The translations under genes and the position numbers were made by a program. The notes under the pieces were generated by a model. That model ran no database searches and was not told the DNA's origin. It saw only the letters and a list, made by a program, of their open reading frames with translations. DNA of 64,000 nucleotides. Origin: VRUE01 sp963762205. Its GTDB lineage: Bacteria > Actinomycetota > Thermoleophilia > Solirubrobacterales > 70-9. Shown here piece after piece: positions 26,794-35,817 of the stretch. The stretch lies in the NCBI GenBank assembly GCA_963762205.1, contig CAVXJZ010000005.1:124001-188000 (forward strand), written 5' to 3'. Numbering within the stretch: the first letter of the stretch is position 1; every line of letters begins with the position of its first letter.

Positions 26794-29686
26794 TTGGGCG
26801 ATCGACCCGACCCCTCCACAGCAGCGTGCGATCGACTGGGAAGACGGCCCGCTGCTGCTCGTCGGCGCGGCGGGCTCGGGCAAGACCGAGGTGCTGGCAC
26901 GGCGGGTCGCGCGGCTCGCCGCGGACGGCCTCGGGCCGGAGCGTGCGATCGTCCTCTGCTCGACGCGGGCGACCGCGCGGCGGCTGCGGCGACGGGTCGA
27001 GTCGCTGCTCGACGGCCCCTACGAGGAGCTCTGGATCGGGACCTGGGAAACGATCGTCGAGCGCCTCCTGCGCGAGCACCCGGAGGCCGCCGGGCTCGAC
27101 CCGTTCTTCGGCGTCGTCGGGCGCGCCGAGCGCCTGGCGATGCTCCTCGACCGCTTCGACGAGCTGCCGATGCGCAACGCGGGTGAGATCCGCGGCAACC
27201 CGGCCGGCGTCCTCGCCCGCCTGCTGGAGAGGATCGATGCGCTCAAGGCCGGCTCCGACCCGGCCGAGCCGGAACTTGCCCGGCTCTGCGCCGCCCACGA
27301 CAAGATCCTCGCCGACGCCGCCGCGATCGACCGCGGCGACCTCTTCCTGATCCTCAACCGGCTGCTCGACCTGCGGCCGGAGGTGCGCGACGCGGTCGCA
27401 GCCCGCTTCCCGCAGGTGATGGTCGACGAGTACGAGGAGGCGACTGCGGCACAGAGAGCCGTCCTGAGCTCGCTGCGGCCGGACCACCTGCTCCTTGCGG
27501 AAGCTCCCGCAGGTGATGGCGATGTCGAGGGGGTCGAGGACAGCTCGGCCCGCAGCGCCCCCACGACACCGCCGTCAGGGCCTGCGGCCGACTCGATCGT
27601 CCTGGAGCAGGTGTTCCGGCAGCCCGAGGCGCGATTCTGGAGGTGCGCGAACGAGCGGGCGCAGGCGCAGGCGGTGGCCCACGACGTCGAGCACCTGCTC
27701 GCGACCGGCACATCCCCGGAGCAGATCTGCGTGCTGATCGAGGATCCGGCCGGCAGGGGCGGCCCCGTGGCGGCGGCGCTGGAGGAGCGTGGGATCCCCT
27801 TCCACCTCGCCGGGCCGGCGGCGCTGTTCCAGCGGCCCGAGGTCCGCGACGCGATCGCCTGGCTGCGGGTGCTCGCCGACCCGGGCGACTCGGCGGCCGC
27901 TGCGCGGGCCCTGACCCGGCCGCCGATCGAGCTGCGCTCGGCCGACCTTGCACGGCTGACAACGATCGCCCGCCGCCGCAAGCTCGACATGGTCTCCGCC
28001 TGCGAGGCGGCGATGGAGAGCCCGCAGATCCCGCCCGAGGCGAGGGAGCGGATCCAGTCCTTCCTGAAGCTCTACGGGGAAGCCTCGGCGGCGCTGGAGG
28101 AGCGCCGCGCCGACGTCTTCGTGCGCAGGCTGATCGAGCGGGTCGGGCTGCGCCGCCAGCGCCTCTTCGCGGCCCAGCCGGAGGTCGCCGAGCGCCTGCT
28201 CGGCCTCTCGCGCCTGGCGGAGCTGGCCTCCGCCTGGGCGCGGCGCGAGGCCCACGGCTCGACCCGTGACTTCGTCCGCTACCTGAGCGCCGTCGCGGAG
28301 GCCGGCGTCGAGCCGACCGGCGGCGAGGAGCCGCCCTCACCTGGGTCCGTGGTCGGCCTCGACCGGGCGGCGGCCAGGGGCAGGGAGTTCGCCCGCGTCT
28401 TCGTGCTCGGGCTCGAGGACGGGCGCAACGCGGAGCGGATCGGCCGCCCGGCCCGCGAGGGGATCGTCCTCTCGAGGGTCGAGCGCGACGGCGAGGACGA
28501 GGCGAGCCCGTCCGCCTTCTACGAGCAGGCGCTCGCCGCCACCGGGGGCGAGGAGGAGGAGCACGCCGAGGAGCTCTTCGGCCCCGCGGAGGGACTGCAC
28601 GCCACCTACCGCAAGCTGCGCGAGGAGGTCCTGGAGGCGTCCTGGAAGGCCGGCCGGGAGCTCTCGGAGCCGCGCCTCGACACCGCCGTCGACGTCAACC
28701 GGGCGATCGCCCGCTACCTGGAGCTGCTCAAGCTCGCCGCCCTCGCCCAACGACCGGGAGACGAGGCGACCGCGGAGGCGGTCGAGGCGGTCAACGGGCT
28801 GCTGCGCCAGGTCGCCACCCCCGAGCAGCAGACCGAGCTCGACGCCTCCGCCCTGGACTCCTACCTGCTCGGCTCCGAGCGGGACCGCGACAGCCGCCGG
28901 CGGCTGATCGCCGCCCGTCACGAGCCCTCGCTGGAGGCGTTCCTGCCGCGCCGCGGCGACGGCGGCCTCAGCCTCTCGGCATCCGACCTCGACCTATACC
29001 TGACCTGCCCGCTGAAGTACAAGTTCGCCCGCGTCTTCGGGATCCCCCAGGAGCCGACGATCAACCAGCGCTTCGGGATCCTGATCCACAACGTTCTCGA
29101 ACGCTTCCACCGCGACGAGTCCGACCCCGACGAGGACGGGCTACGGCGGCTGACCGGGCTGCTCGAGGCGGGCTGGCGGCGCTCCGGCTTCGGCAGCAGC
29201 GACGACGAGCTCCAGTACCGGGATCGGGCGAGGGAGGCGATGCGCCTCTACTGGGAGCGCGAGCGCGAGTCCGAGGGCGAGCCCGTCTGGCTGGAGAAGA
29301 AGTTCGACATCAAGATCGGGCCCCACCATGTGCGCGGGCGGGTCGACCGGGTCGACCGGCTGCCCGGTGGAGAGCACGAGCTGATCGACTACAAGACCGG
29401 AGAGCGCAAGAGCGAGGCCGACCTTGAGAGCGACCTGCAGCTGGCTCTCTACCGGCTGGCGGCACGCGAGGCCTGGGGACTGGAGGCGAGCACCGGCAGC
29501 TACTACTACGTGCTCGACGCCGAGAAGGTCGCCGCGCCGACCAAGCCCGACGACGCCGAGCGGGTCGAGCGCACGGTCCTGCAGGTCGCCGAGGGCGCCC
29601 TCGGCCAGGACTTCGAGCCACGCCCCTCGCCGAAGGTCTGCGGCTGGTGCGACTACCGGCTGATCTGCCCGGCCGCCGAGAGCTGA
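26794..29686 (+). CDS. UvrD-like/PD-(D/E)xK helicase-nuclease with degenerate helicase motifs; start frame uncertain
   Basis: About 960 residues. The N-terminus has an intact Walker A (GAAGSGKTEVLA). The DExx box is VDEYEEATAAQ, but motif III (GDxxQ) is replaced by a Ser/Pro/Gly-rich stretch and the final TRA motif is not found. The C-terminus is a PD-(D/E)xK nuclease: SDLDLYLTCPLKYKF, ILIHNVLERFH, RGRVDRVDR, ELIDYKTGE and an iron-sulfur cysteine set (CPLKYKF plus CGWCDYRLICP) as in AddB. So it may act as an AddB-like partner in DNA end processing. The frame is open from 26792 but has no standard start before Walker A; removing one G from 26796-26798 gives TTG GCG ATC GAC at 26794. GTG 26891 would lose Walker A. 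Confidence 0.8.
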
Positions 29687-29714
29687 GCCCGGGCGCCGGC
29701 CCGCGACCCGCCGG

Positions 29715-30578
29715 CTACTTGCCCTGCTGGCGGAGGAAGTGCTGGAAGTCGCGGGCGATCGTATCGGCGGTGGGCAGGTCGCCCGCGTCGTCGCCGAGCT
29801 GCTCGACCTGCTCCGCCTCGATCCGCTCGACCAGCTCCTTGATCTCCGGATTGGCTGCCACGGCGCGACCGATCTGCTCCTCGTAGCTCTCGGTCTCCTG
29901 CTCGAGCTCGGAGGCGTCGACGGCGATCCCGGTCAGCCCTTCGAGGCGGCGGATCAGGGCCAGGGCGGCCTTCGGGTTGGGCACGGCGGCGACATAGTGG
30001 GGGATCGCCGCCCAGAGCGAGGCCGAGGTCATACCAAGCTGGCGGCAACAGTCGTGGACGACGCCGACGATCCCGGTCGGGCCCTCGTAATTGGAGCGCT
30101 CGAGGTCGAGCTCCTCGACCAGCTCCTCGCTGGAGGCGAGGCCGGTGATCGGCACCGGAAGGGTGTGGGAGACCTCGGCGACGAGTGCCCCCATCGTGAT
30201 CACCATCTCAGTGCCGAGCGCGTCCGCCGCGGTTGCGATTCCCTCCGAGAATGTGCGCCAGCGCAGGTTCGGCTCGGTGCCGTCGAAGAGCACCAGGTCG
30301 CGGTCGGCCGCCGGGACACGGGCCGCGTAGAGGTTGTTCTGCGGCCACTCGATGTGGCGGGCCTGGCCCTCCTTGAGGATGATCGTCGGCCGCGTGCTCT
30401 GGAAGTCGAAGAACTCCTCCGGGTCGATCTGGGCGACGAGCTCGGCGTCGAGCGACTCGGCGACCTCGGCGAGGGCACGCGAGGAGGAGCTGGCAGCGTC
30501 GTTCCAGCCACGGAACGAGCAGACCAGCATCGGCGAGCGCAGCCGCGGGACGTCGCTCTCCCAGATCAATGCATCCAC
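29715..30578 (-). CDS. PAC2 family protein
   Basis: A 287-residue protein of the PAC2/DUF75 family, named for a eukaryotic proteasome assembly chaperone. Hallmarks: PMLVCSFRGWNDAASSSSRAL, IDPEEFFDFQSTRP, NNLYAARV, LFDGTEPNLRWRTF, GALVAEVSHTLPVPITG and ASLWAAIPHYVAAVPNPKAALALI. GTG start at 30578. The actinobacterial function is not established; a link with the proteasome is possible. It converges with the nuclease gene, 28 bases apart. Confidence 0.88.
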   Translation of the reverse strand: MDALIWESDVPRLRSPMLVCSFRGWNDAASSSSRALAEVAESLDAELVAQIDPEEFFDFQSTRPTIILKEGQARHIEWPQNNLYAARVPAADRDLVLFDGTEPNLRWRTFSEGIATAADALGTEMVITMGALVAEVSHTLPVPITGLASSEELVEELDLERSNYEGPTGIVGVVHDCCRQLGMTSASLWAAIPHYVAAVPNPKAALALIRRLEGLTGIAVDASELEQETESYEEQIGRAVAANPEIKELVERIEAEQVEQLGDDAGDLPTADTIARDFQHFLRQQGK

Positions 30579-30619
30579 GCTTTGAGACTACCGATGGGCC
30601 GCCGCGGCGCCCGCGTCTT

Positions 30620-30991
30620 TCAAGACGGCACGGCGAGGGCGCGGCGGACGAGCTGCCAGGCGAAGAAGAGGGCCAGCGCCGCAAAGGAGAGCTGCAGGAG
30701 GCGCTCGGAGACGCTGTTGGCGATCGCGACGCCGATCAGGACGCCGAGCGGCGATAGCGCCCCGATCACGAGGGCGTCGCGGAGCACGACGTTGCCGTAG
30801 GCGTTCTGGCGGCGGGCTCCGACCAGGGCGACGAGGACGATCATCAGCAGCGAGGTCGCCTCGCCCTCGACCTGGGTGAGGCCGAGGAAGATCGTCAGCG
30901 CCGGGACGAAGAGGATGCCGCCGCCGACGCCGACCAGGCCGCCTGCGAGGCCGCCGGCGGCGGCGATCAGGATCGCCAGGAGGACGTCCAT
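30620..30991 (-). CDS. Half-size TSUP (TauE/SafE) transporter subunit, second gene
   Basis: A 123-residue membrane protein with about four helices and one TSUP repeat motif, GGLAGGLVGVGGGILFVPAL. Full TSUP proteins have two such repeats in about 250 residues; this one has a single repeat. ATG 30991 shares its A with the stop of the upstream half (TGATG), so translation is coupled and a heterodimer is likely. Substrate unknown (sulfite, sulfoacetate and other organic anions are known for the family). Confidence 0.78.
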   Translation of the reverse strand: MDVLLAILIAAAGGLAGGLVGVGGGILFVPALTIFLGLTQVEGEATSLLMIVLVALVGARRQNAYGNVVLRDALVIGALSPLGVLIGVAIANSVSERLLQLSFAALALFFAWQLVRRALAVPS

Positions 30992-31356
30992 CAGGGAATC
31001 ACCAGCTCGATCGCGATCGCCACCAGCAGGAGCGCGAAGAGGAGGGAGACCGCCTGCTGGGAGATCCGCTGCTGGATCGACGTGCCGAGCAGCACCCCGC
31101 CGACGGCGGGGATCGAGAGCCAGAGGCCGGTGGCGAGATGGACGTTGCCGTAGATGCCGCCCTGGGCGAGCGCGCCGAGGAATCCGATCAGCACGATCGC
31201 CGCCAGGCTGGTGCCGGTCGCCAGCCGCTCCCCGTAGCCGAACCAGAGGATCAGCAGGGGGACGATCACGGTCCCTCCCCCGACCCCGAAGAGCCCGCTG
31301 AAGACACCGGCGAGGGTGCCGATCGCGGCCAGTCTCAGGGTGCGGTCAGCCGCCAT
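30991..31356 (-). CDS. Half-size TSUP (TauE/SafE) transporter subunit, first gene
   Basis: A 121-residue membrane protein with about four helices and its own TSUP motif, GVFSGLFGVGGGTVIVPLLI, plus the GTSLAAIVLIGFLGA stretch of the first TSUP repeat. Both halves carry their own start, and the stop/start overlap argues against a sequencing break. Divergent from trehalose-phosphatase, with only 18 bases between the starts. Confidence 0.78.
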   Translation of the reverse strand: MAADRTLRLAAIGTLAGVFSGLFGVGGGTVIVPLLILWFGYGERLATGTSLAAIVLIGFLGALAQGGIYGNVHLATGLWLSIPAVGGVLLGTSIQQRISQQAVSLLFALLLVAIAIELVIP

Positions 31357-31374
31357 CGCGCGATACTAGTCGCC

Positions 31375-32193
31375 GTGTCTCCCGAAACAGCAGGGAACGG
31401 CGACGCCCGCTCGGCGCTGCTCGCGGCGCTGCGGGCCGACCCCGCGCGGACGGCGATCCTCACCGATATCGACGGCACCCTGGCGCCGATCGTCGAGCGG
31501 CCCGAGCAGGCCGCGGTCCCGGAGCGCGTCTCGCGGCTGCTCGGCAGCCTCAGCGAGCGCTACGGCCTGGTCGGCTGCGTCTCCGGCCGGCAGGCGACGG
31601 AGGCGCGGCGCCTGGTCGGCATCGAGGGAATCTCCTACGCCGGCAACCACGGCCTCGAGCTGCTGCTGCCGGGCGACGAGGAGCCGCATCTCGACCCCTC
31701 CCTGGAGGGCCGGATCGGAGGGGCGACGGATTTCCTCGCCGGGCTCGACACGGAGGCCCTGGCGGGCCTCGGCCTGCGGGCGGAGGACAAGGGGCCGATC
31801 CAGGCACTGCACTGGCGGGGCGCCGACGACGAGCGCGCCGCCGAGGCGCGGGCCCGCGAGATCGCCGCCGAGGCAGGCCGCGCCGGCCTCGAGCCCCACT
31901 GGGGCCGCAAGGTGCTGGAGCTGCGCCCGGTGGGCGGCGGCGGCAAGGACTCCGCCGTCGCCGCACTGCTGGCCTCCGACGGCGTCGACGCCGCCACCTA
32001 CGCCGGCGACGACCGCACCGACCTAGACGCCTTCCGCCGCCTGCGGCACCTGCGCGAGCAGGGTGAGCTGGAGACCGCGATCTGCGTCGGCGTCACGTCC
32101 CCGGAGGGCCCGCCCGAGATCGCCGAAGAGGCGGACCTGCGGGTCGACGGCCCCGCGGGCTGGATCGAGATCCTCGAGTCGCTGGCGGCCTAG
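31375..32193 (+). CDS. otsB: Trehalose-6-phosphate phosphatase
   Basis: A 272-residue HAD-superfamily phosphatase that makes trehalose from trehalose-6-phosphate. HAD motif I is TDIDGTLAPI, motif II VSGRQATEA, motif III includes VLELRP with GGGGKDSAV (Lys), and motif IV is YAGDDRTDLDAFR. GNHGLEL is typical of OtsB. GTG 31375. The trehalose phosphate synthase is not in the window. A membrane protein gene follows after 2 bases. Confidence 0.9.
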   Translation: MSPETAGNGDARSALLAALRADPARTAILTDIDGTLAPIVERPEQAAVPERVSRLLGSLSERYGLVGCVSGRQATEARRLVGIEGISYAGNHGLELLLPGDEEPHLDPSLEGRIGGATDFLAGLDTEALAGLGLRAEDKGPIQALHWRGADDERAAEARAREIAAEAGRAGLEPHWGRKVLELRPVGGGGKDSAVAALLASDGVDAATYAGDDRTDLDAFRRLRHLREQGELETAICVGVTSPEGPPEIAEEADLRVDGPAGWIEILESLAA

Positions 32194-32195
32194 CG

Positions 32196-32717
32196 GTGCC
32201 CTACACGGACCTGCTGCGGCTCGCCGTCTTCCTCTCGGCCGGGCAGGCGACGGCCCTGGGCGCGATCAGCGCGATCTCCCTGGGGCCCGACCCCAGCCCC
32301 GCCCAGCTGTCGGTCGCCGCCGCCGCCTGGCTGGCGGCGGTCGCCCTCGGCCTCTACTTCGGACGTCCCTCGCAGGCCGCCGAGGGCGTCCGCGACGCGC
32401 TCGCGCGCGCTCGCACCGCGACCAGCCTGCCGCCGTCGTCGGCCGTGCGGATCGCGCTCGGGCGGCTCTGGCCGATCGGGGCGATCGCGATCGTCGCCGG
32501 CGTCCTCGGCGTCTTCTTCCCGGGGGTGGCGATCGCCGGCGCGGCGGCCGGCATCCTCGGGGCGCTGGCCTGGCACTCGCACGAGGCCGCCGTGCTCGCC
32601 GTCGAGCAGCGCGACGGGGTCAGGTTCTACGTGGTGCCGAGCTTCGCCCTGCGGCCGGTCGAGCTGGTCCGCTCCCCCGGCCTGCGCAGCGACCGCCTGC
32701 CGCCCCTCAGCGCTTGA
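32196..32717 (+). CDS. Membrane protein of unknown function
   Basis: A 173-residue protein with about four hydrophobic helices (roughly residues 6-30, 38-56, 88-106, 108-126). The stretch between helices 2 and 3 is basic and the C-terminus (VRFYVVPSFALRPVELVRSPG) is soluble. GTG start 2 bases after otsB, so co-transcribed with it. Its last 11 bases overlap the convergent polX gene. No family recognised. Confidence 0.6.
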   Translation: MPYTDLLRLAVFLSAGQATALGAISAISLGPDPSPAQLSVAAAAWLAAVALGLYFGRPSQAAEGVRDALARARTATSLPPSSAVRIALGRLWPIGAIAIVAGVLGVFFPGVAIAGAAAGILGALAWHSHEAAVLAVEQRDGVRFYVVPSFALRPVELVRSPGLRSDRLPPLSA

Positions 32718-34437
32718 TCAGTCGCTTGAAGTCGCGCCAGTTACGGGTGTTGGCGACGTCGGCCGGGGTGAGCCAGGCGCGGCGCGCGGTGGCGACGGCG
32801 TAGGCCATGTTGTCGAGGGTCTCGATGCCGTGGGCGTCGGTGTTGAGGACGATCGTGGCGCCGGCCTCGCGGGCGAGTCGGGCGTGGTGCTCGGAGAGGT
32901 CGCGGCGATTGGGGTTGCCGTTGATCTCGAGCATCGTCCCCGTGCGGGCCGCTGCCTCGGCGACCGCCTCGACATCGATCGCGTAGGGCTCGCGACGGCC
33001 GATCAGCCGGCCGGTCAGGTGGCCGATGCAGTGCACATGCGGATTCTCGATCGCGGCAAGGACGCGAGCGGTCATCTCCTCCTTCGAGACCGAGAACGAC
33101 GTGTGGACGCTGGCCACCACCCAGTCGAGAGCCCCGAGCAGGTCGTCGGGATAGTCGAGCGAGCCGTCGAGGCCGATGTTCACCTCCGAGCCTGCGAGCA
33201 GGCGAAAGCCGCGCCTGCCCTCGTTCCAGGCGGCCACCTCGTCGACCCGCTCCCAGAGACGCTCGGCGGTGACGTGATCGCCGAAGCCGTGGCTGGCCGA
33301 GTGGTCGGTGATCGCCATGTAGGCGTAGCCGCGCTCGCGCCCGGCCGCGGCCATCTCCTCGAGCGAGTCGCGGCCGTCCGAGAGGGTGGTGTGGGAGTGG
33401 AGGTCGCCACGGATTTCGTCGACCGAGACGAGGTCGGGCAGCTCCCCATCGCGCGCCGCCCTGAGCTCCCCCCGCCCCTCGCGCAGCTCGGGCTCGATGT
33501 AGGAGTATCCGAGCCGCTCGTAGACGCGCTCCTCGCTCGCACAGAGCTCGGTCTCGCCGCTCTCCACCTCGGTGATGCCGTGCTCGGAGACCGAGAGGCC
33601 TCGCCCCACCGCCTCCTCTCGCAGGCGGACGTTGTGGGCCTGGGAGCCCGTGAAGTGCTGGAGCAGGTTGCCGAACGCCTCGGGGGCGACGATCCGCAGG
33701 TCGACCGAGATCCCGTTGTGGGTCTGGGCCCGGACGCCGTTGGGGCCGGGGTTGCCGGCGGAGGCGATCAGCGAGTGGCCGGCGAGGTGCTCGGCCAGGG
33801 CCGCCGGCTGCTCGGCGGTGGCGATCAGGTCGATGTCCTTGCAGGTCTCGGCCCAGCGGCGCACCGAGCCGGCGACCTCGACCCGGTTGGCGGCCGGGTG
33901 CTCGCGCAGGGCGGCGGTGAGAGCCTCGGCGACGGGCCGCGCCTTGGAGAGGAGGACCCGTCCCGCGGCGCCGTCCGAGCCGGGGTCGCCCAGCCGCTCG
34001 AGCGCGGAGAGCACGTTCTCCTCGACCTTCGGGCCGAGCCCGCCGACCTCGCGAATCCGCTCGCCCTCGGCGGCCTCCCTGAGGTCCTCGAGCGAGGCGA
34101 TTTCGAGCTCGTCGAAAAGGCGCCGCGCGGTCTTCGCGCCCAGGCCTGGGATCCGGGTCACCTCGATCAGCGTCGGTGGGAACTTCGCCTTCAGCTTCGC
34201 CGCCGCCGGGATCTCCCCGGTCTCGAGAAGCGCGTCGATCTTCTCGGCCAGGGTCTTGCCGACGCCGGGGATCTCGGTCGCCCGTCCCGCCGCCGCCAGG
34301 TCGGCGACCGAGACGGGGCTCTCGCGGATCGCCTGGGCGGCGGTGCCGTAGGCGAGCACCCGGTATTTGACGGCGCCGTCCAACTCATAGAGGACGCCGA
34401 GCTCGTCGAGGGCCGCGGCTATCTCGGCGTTGGTCAT
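32707..34437 (-). CDS. polX: PolX-type DNA polymerase/PHP phosphoesterase
   Basis: A 576-residue two-module repair enzyme. The N-terminal half is a family X polymerase: HhH motifs (IPGVGKTLAEKIDAL, IPGLGAKTARRLFDEL), the nucleotidyltransferase motif GSVRRWAETCKDIDLI (two catalytic Asp) and a third Asp in ISVDLRIV. The C-terminal half is a PHP domain: DLHSHTTLSDGRDS, AITDHSASHG, and the metal ligands in HCIGHLTG and NTDAHG. Such proteins fill short gaps and have 3'-5' exonuclease or AP-endonuclease activity. ATG 34437; it overlaps the convergent membrane-protein gene by 11 bases. Confidence 0.93.
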   Translation of the reverse strand: MTNAEIAAALDELGVLYELDGAVKYRVLAYGTAAQAIRESPVSVADLAAAGRATEIPGVGKTLAEKIDALLETGEIPAAAKLKAKFPPTLIEVTRIPGLGAKTARRLFDELEIASLEDLREAAEGERIREVGGLGPKVEENVLSALERLGDPGSDGAAGRVLLSKARPVAEALTAALREHPAANRVEVAGSVRRWAETCKDIDLIATAEQPAALAEHLAGHSLIASAGNPGPNGVRAQTHNGISVDLRIVAPEAFGNLLQHFTGSQAHNVRLREEAVGRGLSVSEHGITEVESGETELCASEERVYERLGYSYIEPELREGRGELRAARDGELPDLVSVDEIRGDLHSHTTLSDGRDSLEEMAAAGRERGYAYMAITDHSASHGFGDHVTAERLWERVDEVAAWNEGRRGFRLLAGSEVNIGLDGSLDYPDDLLGALDWVVASVHTSFSVSKEEMTARVLAAIENPHVHCIGHLTGRLIGRREPYAIDVEAVAEAAARTGTMLEINGNPNRRDLSEHHARLAREAGATIVLNTDAHGIETLDNMAYAVATARRAWLTPADVANTRNWRDFKRLIKR

Positions 34438-34456
34438 CTGAGACCATCATCGCGCG

Positions 34457-35173
34457 ATGGCGACCCCGAAGGCCTGGTTGATCCTGCCGACCTACGACGA
34501 GGCCGAGAACATCGCGCCGTTCGTCGAGGCCGCGCAGGCCCGGTTGCCGGCGACGGCGCGGATCCTGATCGTCGACGACAGCTCCCCCGACGGAACCGGC
34601 GAGATCGCCGAGCGCCTGGCTGCCGAGCGCGAGAACGTCGGCGTCCTGCACAGGCCGCTGAGAGAAGGGCTGGGACCGGCCTACGTCGCCGGCTTCCGCG
34701 AGGCGCTCGCCGGCGGGGCCGAGCTGATCCTCGAGATGGACTCCGACTTCTCGCACGACCCCGCCCACCTGCCGCGCATGCTGGCGGCGAGCGAGGAGGC
34801 GGACCTGGTGATCGGCTCGCGATACGTGGAGGGCGGCAGGGTCGGCGACTGGGGCACGCTGCGCCGCGCGGTGAGCAGAGGAGGGAACGCCTACGCGCGG
34901 GCCGTGCTCGGGCGCGGGGTCGGCGTCAGGGACCTGACCGGCGGCTTCAAGTGCTTCCACCGACGAGTGCTGGAGGCGATCGACCTCGACTCGGTGCGGG
35001 CGAAGGGCTATGCCTTCCAGGTCGAGCTCACCTACCGCGCCCGGCAGAGGGGTTTCACGGTCGCGGAGGTGCCGATCGCCTTCCGCGATCGCCGCGTCGG
35101 CTCCTCGAAGATGAGCCGGTCGATCGTCGCCGAGGCGATCTGGCGCGTCCCCCTACTACGCCTTGGGCGATGA
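34457..35173 (+). CDS. ppm1: Polyprenol monophosphomannose synthase (DPM1-like)
   Basis: A 238-residue family 2 glycosyltransferase that transfers mannose from GDP-mannose to polyprenyl phosphate on the inner face of the membrane. WLILPTYDEAENI, LIVDDSSPDGTGEI, GLGPAYVAGFREAL and the catalytic EMDSDFSHDP are diagnostic, followed by GSRYVEGG, LTGGFKCFHR and FRDRRVGSSKMS. The Lnt-like acyltransferase domain seen in some mycobacterial Ppm1 proteins is absent. The product feeds extracellular mannosylation. Confidence 0.9.
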   Translation: MATPKAWLILPTYDEAENIAPFVEAAQARLPATARILIVDDSSPDGTGEIAERLAAERENVGVLHRPLREGLGPAYVAGFREALAGGAELILEMDSDFSHDPAHLPRMLAASEEADLVIGSRYVEGGRVGDWGTLRRAVSRGGNAYARAVLGRGVGVRDLTGGFKCFHRRVLEAIDLDSVRAKGYAFQVELTYRARQRGFTVAEVPIAFRDRRVGSSKMSRSIVAEAIWRVPLLRLGR

Positions 35174-35202
35174 GGGCGGCCTCGCTATACTTTTTGAAGT
35201 AT
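35163..35202 (+). promoter_or_regulatory. Thioredoxin promoter with a palindrome over the -10
   Basis: TTGGGC (35163-35168), a 17-base spacer and TATACT (35186-35191). ATACTT (35187-35192) and AAGTAT (35197-35202) form a perfect inverted repeat with a TTTG gap, covering the -10 and start site, a plausible repressor site. The -35 lies inside the 3' end of the mannose synthase gene. Confidence 0.6.
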
Positions 35203-35239
35203 TGAGCGACGAACCTCGACTCTCAGGAGACCAATTCTC

Positions 35240-35566
35240 GTGACCGGCAAACTCCAAGACGTGACCGACGCCACATTCAAATCCGAGGTTCTGGAGGCCG
35301 ACGGCCCTGTCCTCGTCGACTTCTGGGCTCCCTGGTGTGGGCCGTGCCGCGTCGTCCACCCGGTGCTGGAAGAGATGGACGCGGAGCGCGACGACCTCGA
35401 GATCCTCAGCCTCAACGTCGACGAGAACCAGCAGACGGCCGCTCAGTACGAAGTCCTCTCGATCCCCACGCTGCTCCTCTTCAAGGACGGGGCGATCGCG
35501 AAGAAAGTCGTCGGGGCGATGCCGAAGCGGCGCCTCGAGGCCGAGCTCGAGCCGGCGCTGGCGTAG
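35240..35566 (+). CDS. trxA: Thioredoxin
   Basis: A 108-residue cytosolic redox protein. The active site WCGPC lies in LVDFWAPWCGPCR at residues 29-40, the cis-Pro in SIPTLLLF, and the C-terminal helix is present. Length and motifs are those of canonical thioredoxin. GTG start at 35240 with AGGAG about 11 bases ahead. It has its own promoter. A small tautomerase gene follows by 30 bases. Confidence 0.94.
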   Translation: MTGKLQDVTDATFKSEVLEADGPVLVDFWAPWCGPCRVVHPVLEEMDAERDDLEILSLNVDENQQTAAQYEVLSIPTLLLFKDGAIAKKVVGAMPKRRLEAELEPALA

Positions 35567-35596
35567 GCCGGCGGGCGACGGGACGGGGCGAGGCCG

Positions 35597-35773
35597 ATGC
35601 CGTTCGTTCACATCGACTGGTACGAGGGCCGCAGCGACGAGCAGAAGATGGAGATCGCGAAGCGGATCGAAGCGGCCCTGGTGGAGGTCGCCGGGATCGC
35701 GCCCGAGCACTGCTGGGTCAAGTTCTCGGACACGAAGAAGAGCGATCTGATCATCGGCCCGATCGAGGACTGA
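35597..35773 (+). CDS. 4-oxalocrotonate-tautomerase-family protein
   Basis: A 58-residue protein. After removal of the start Met it begins with Pro, the catalytic base of the tautomerase superfamily (PFVHIDWYEGRSDEQKMEI), and has the beta-alpha-beta layout with the family-like IAPEHCWVKFSD. The usual second strand Arg residues are partly replaced by Lys (TKKSDL). Substrate unknown. It is on the same strand 30 bases after thioredoxin and 44 before the hydrolase gene. Confidence 0.72.
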   Translation: MPFVHIDWYEGRSDEQKMEIAKRIEAALVEVAGIAPEHCWVKFSDTKKSDLIIGPIED

Positions 35774-35817
35774 GCCCCACAACCGGCATTTGGCCGGCGG
35801 CGGAGTAGCCTGCGCGG

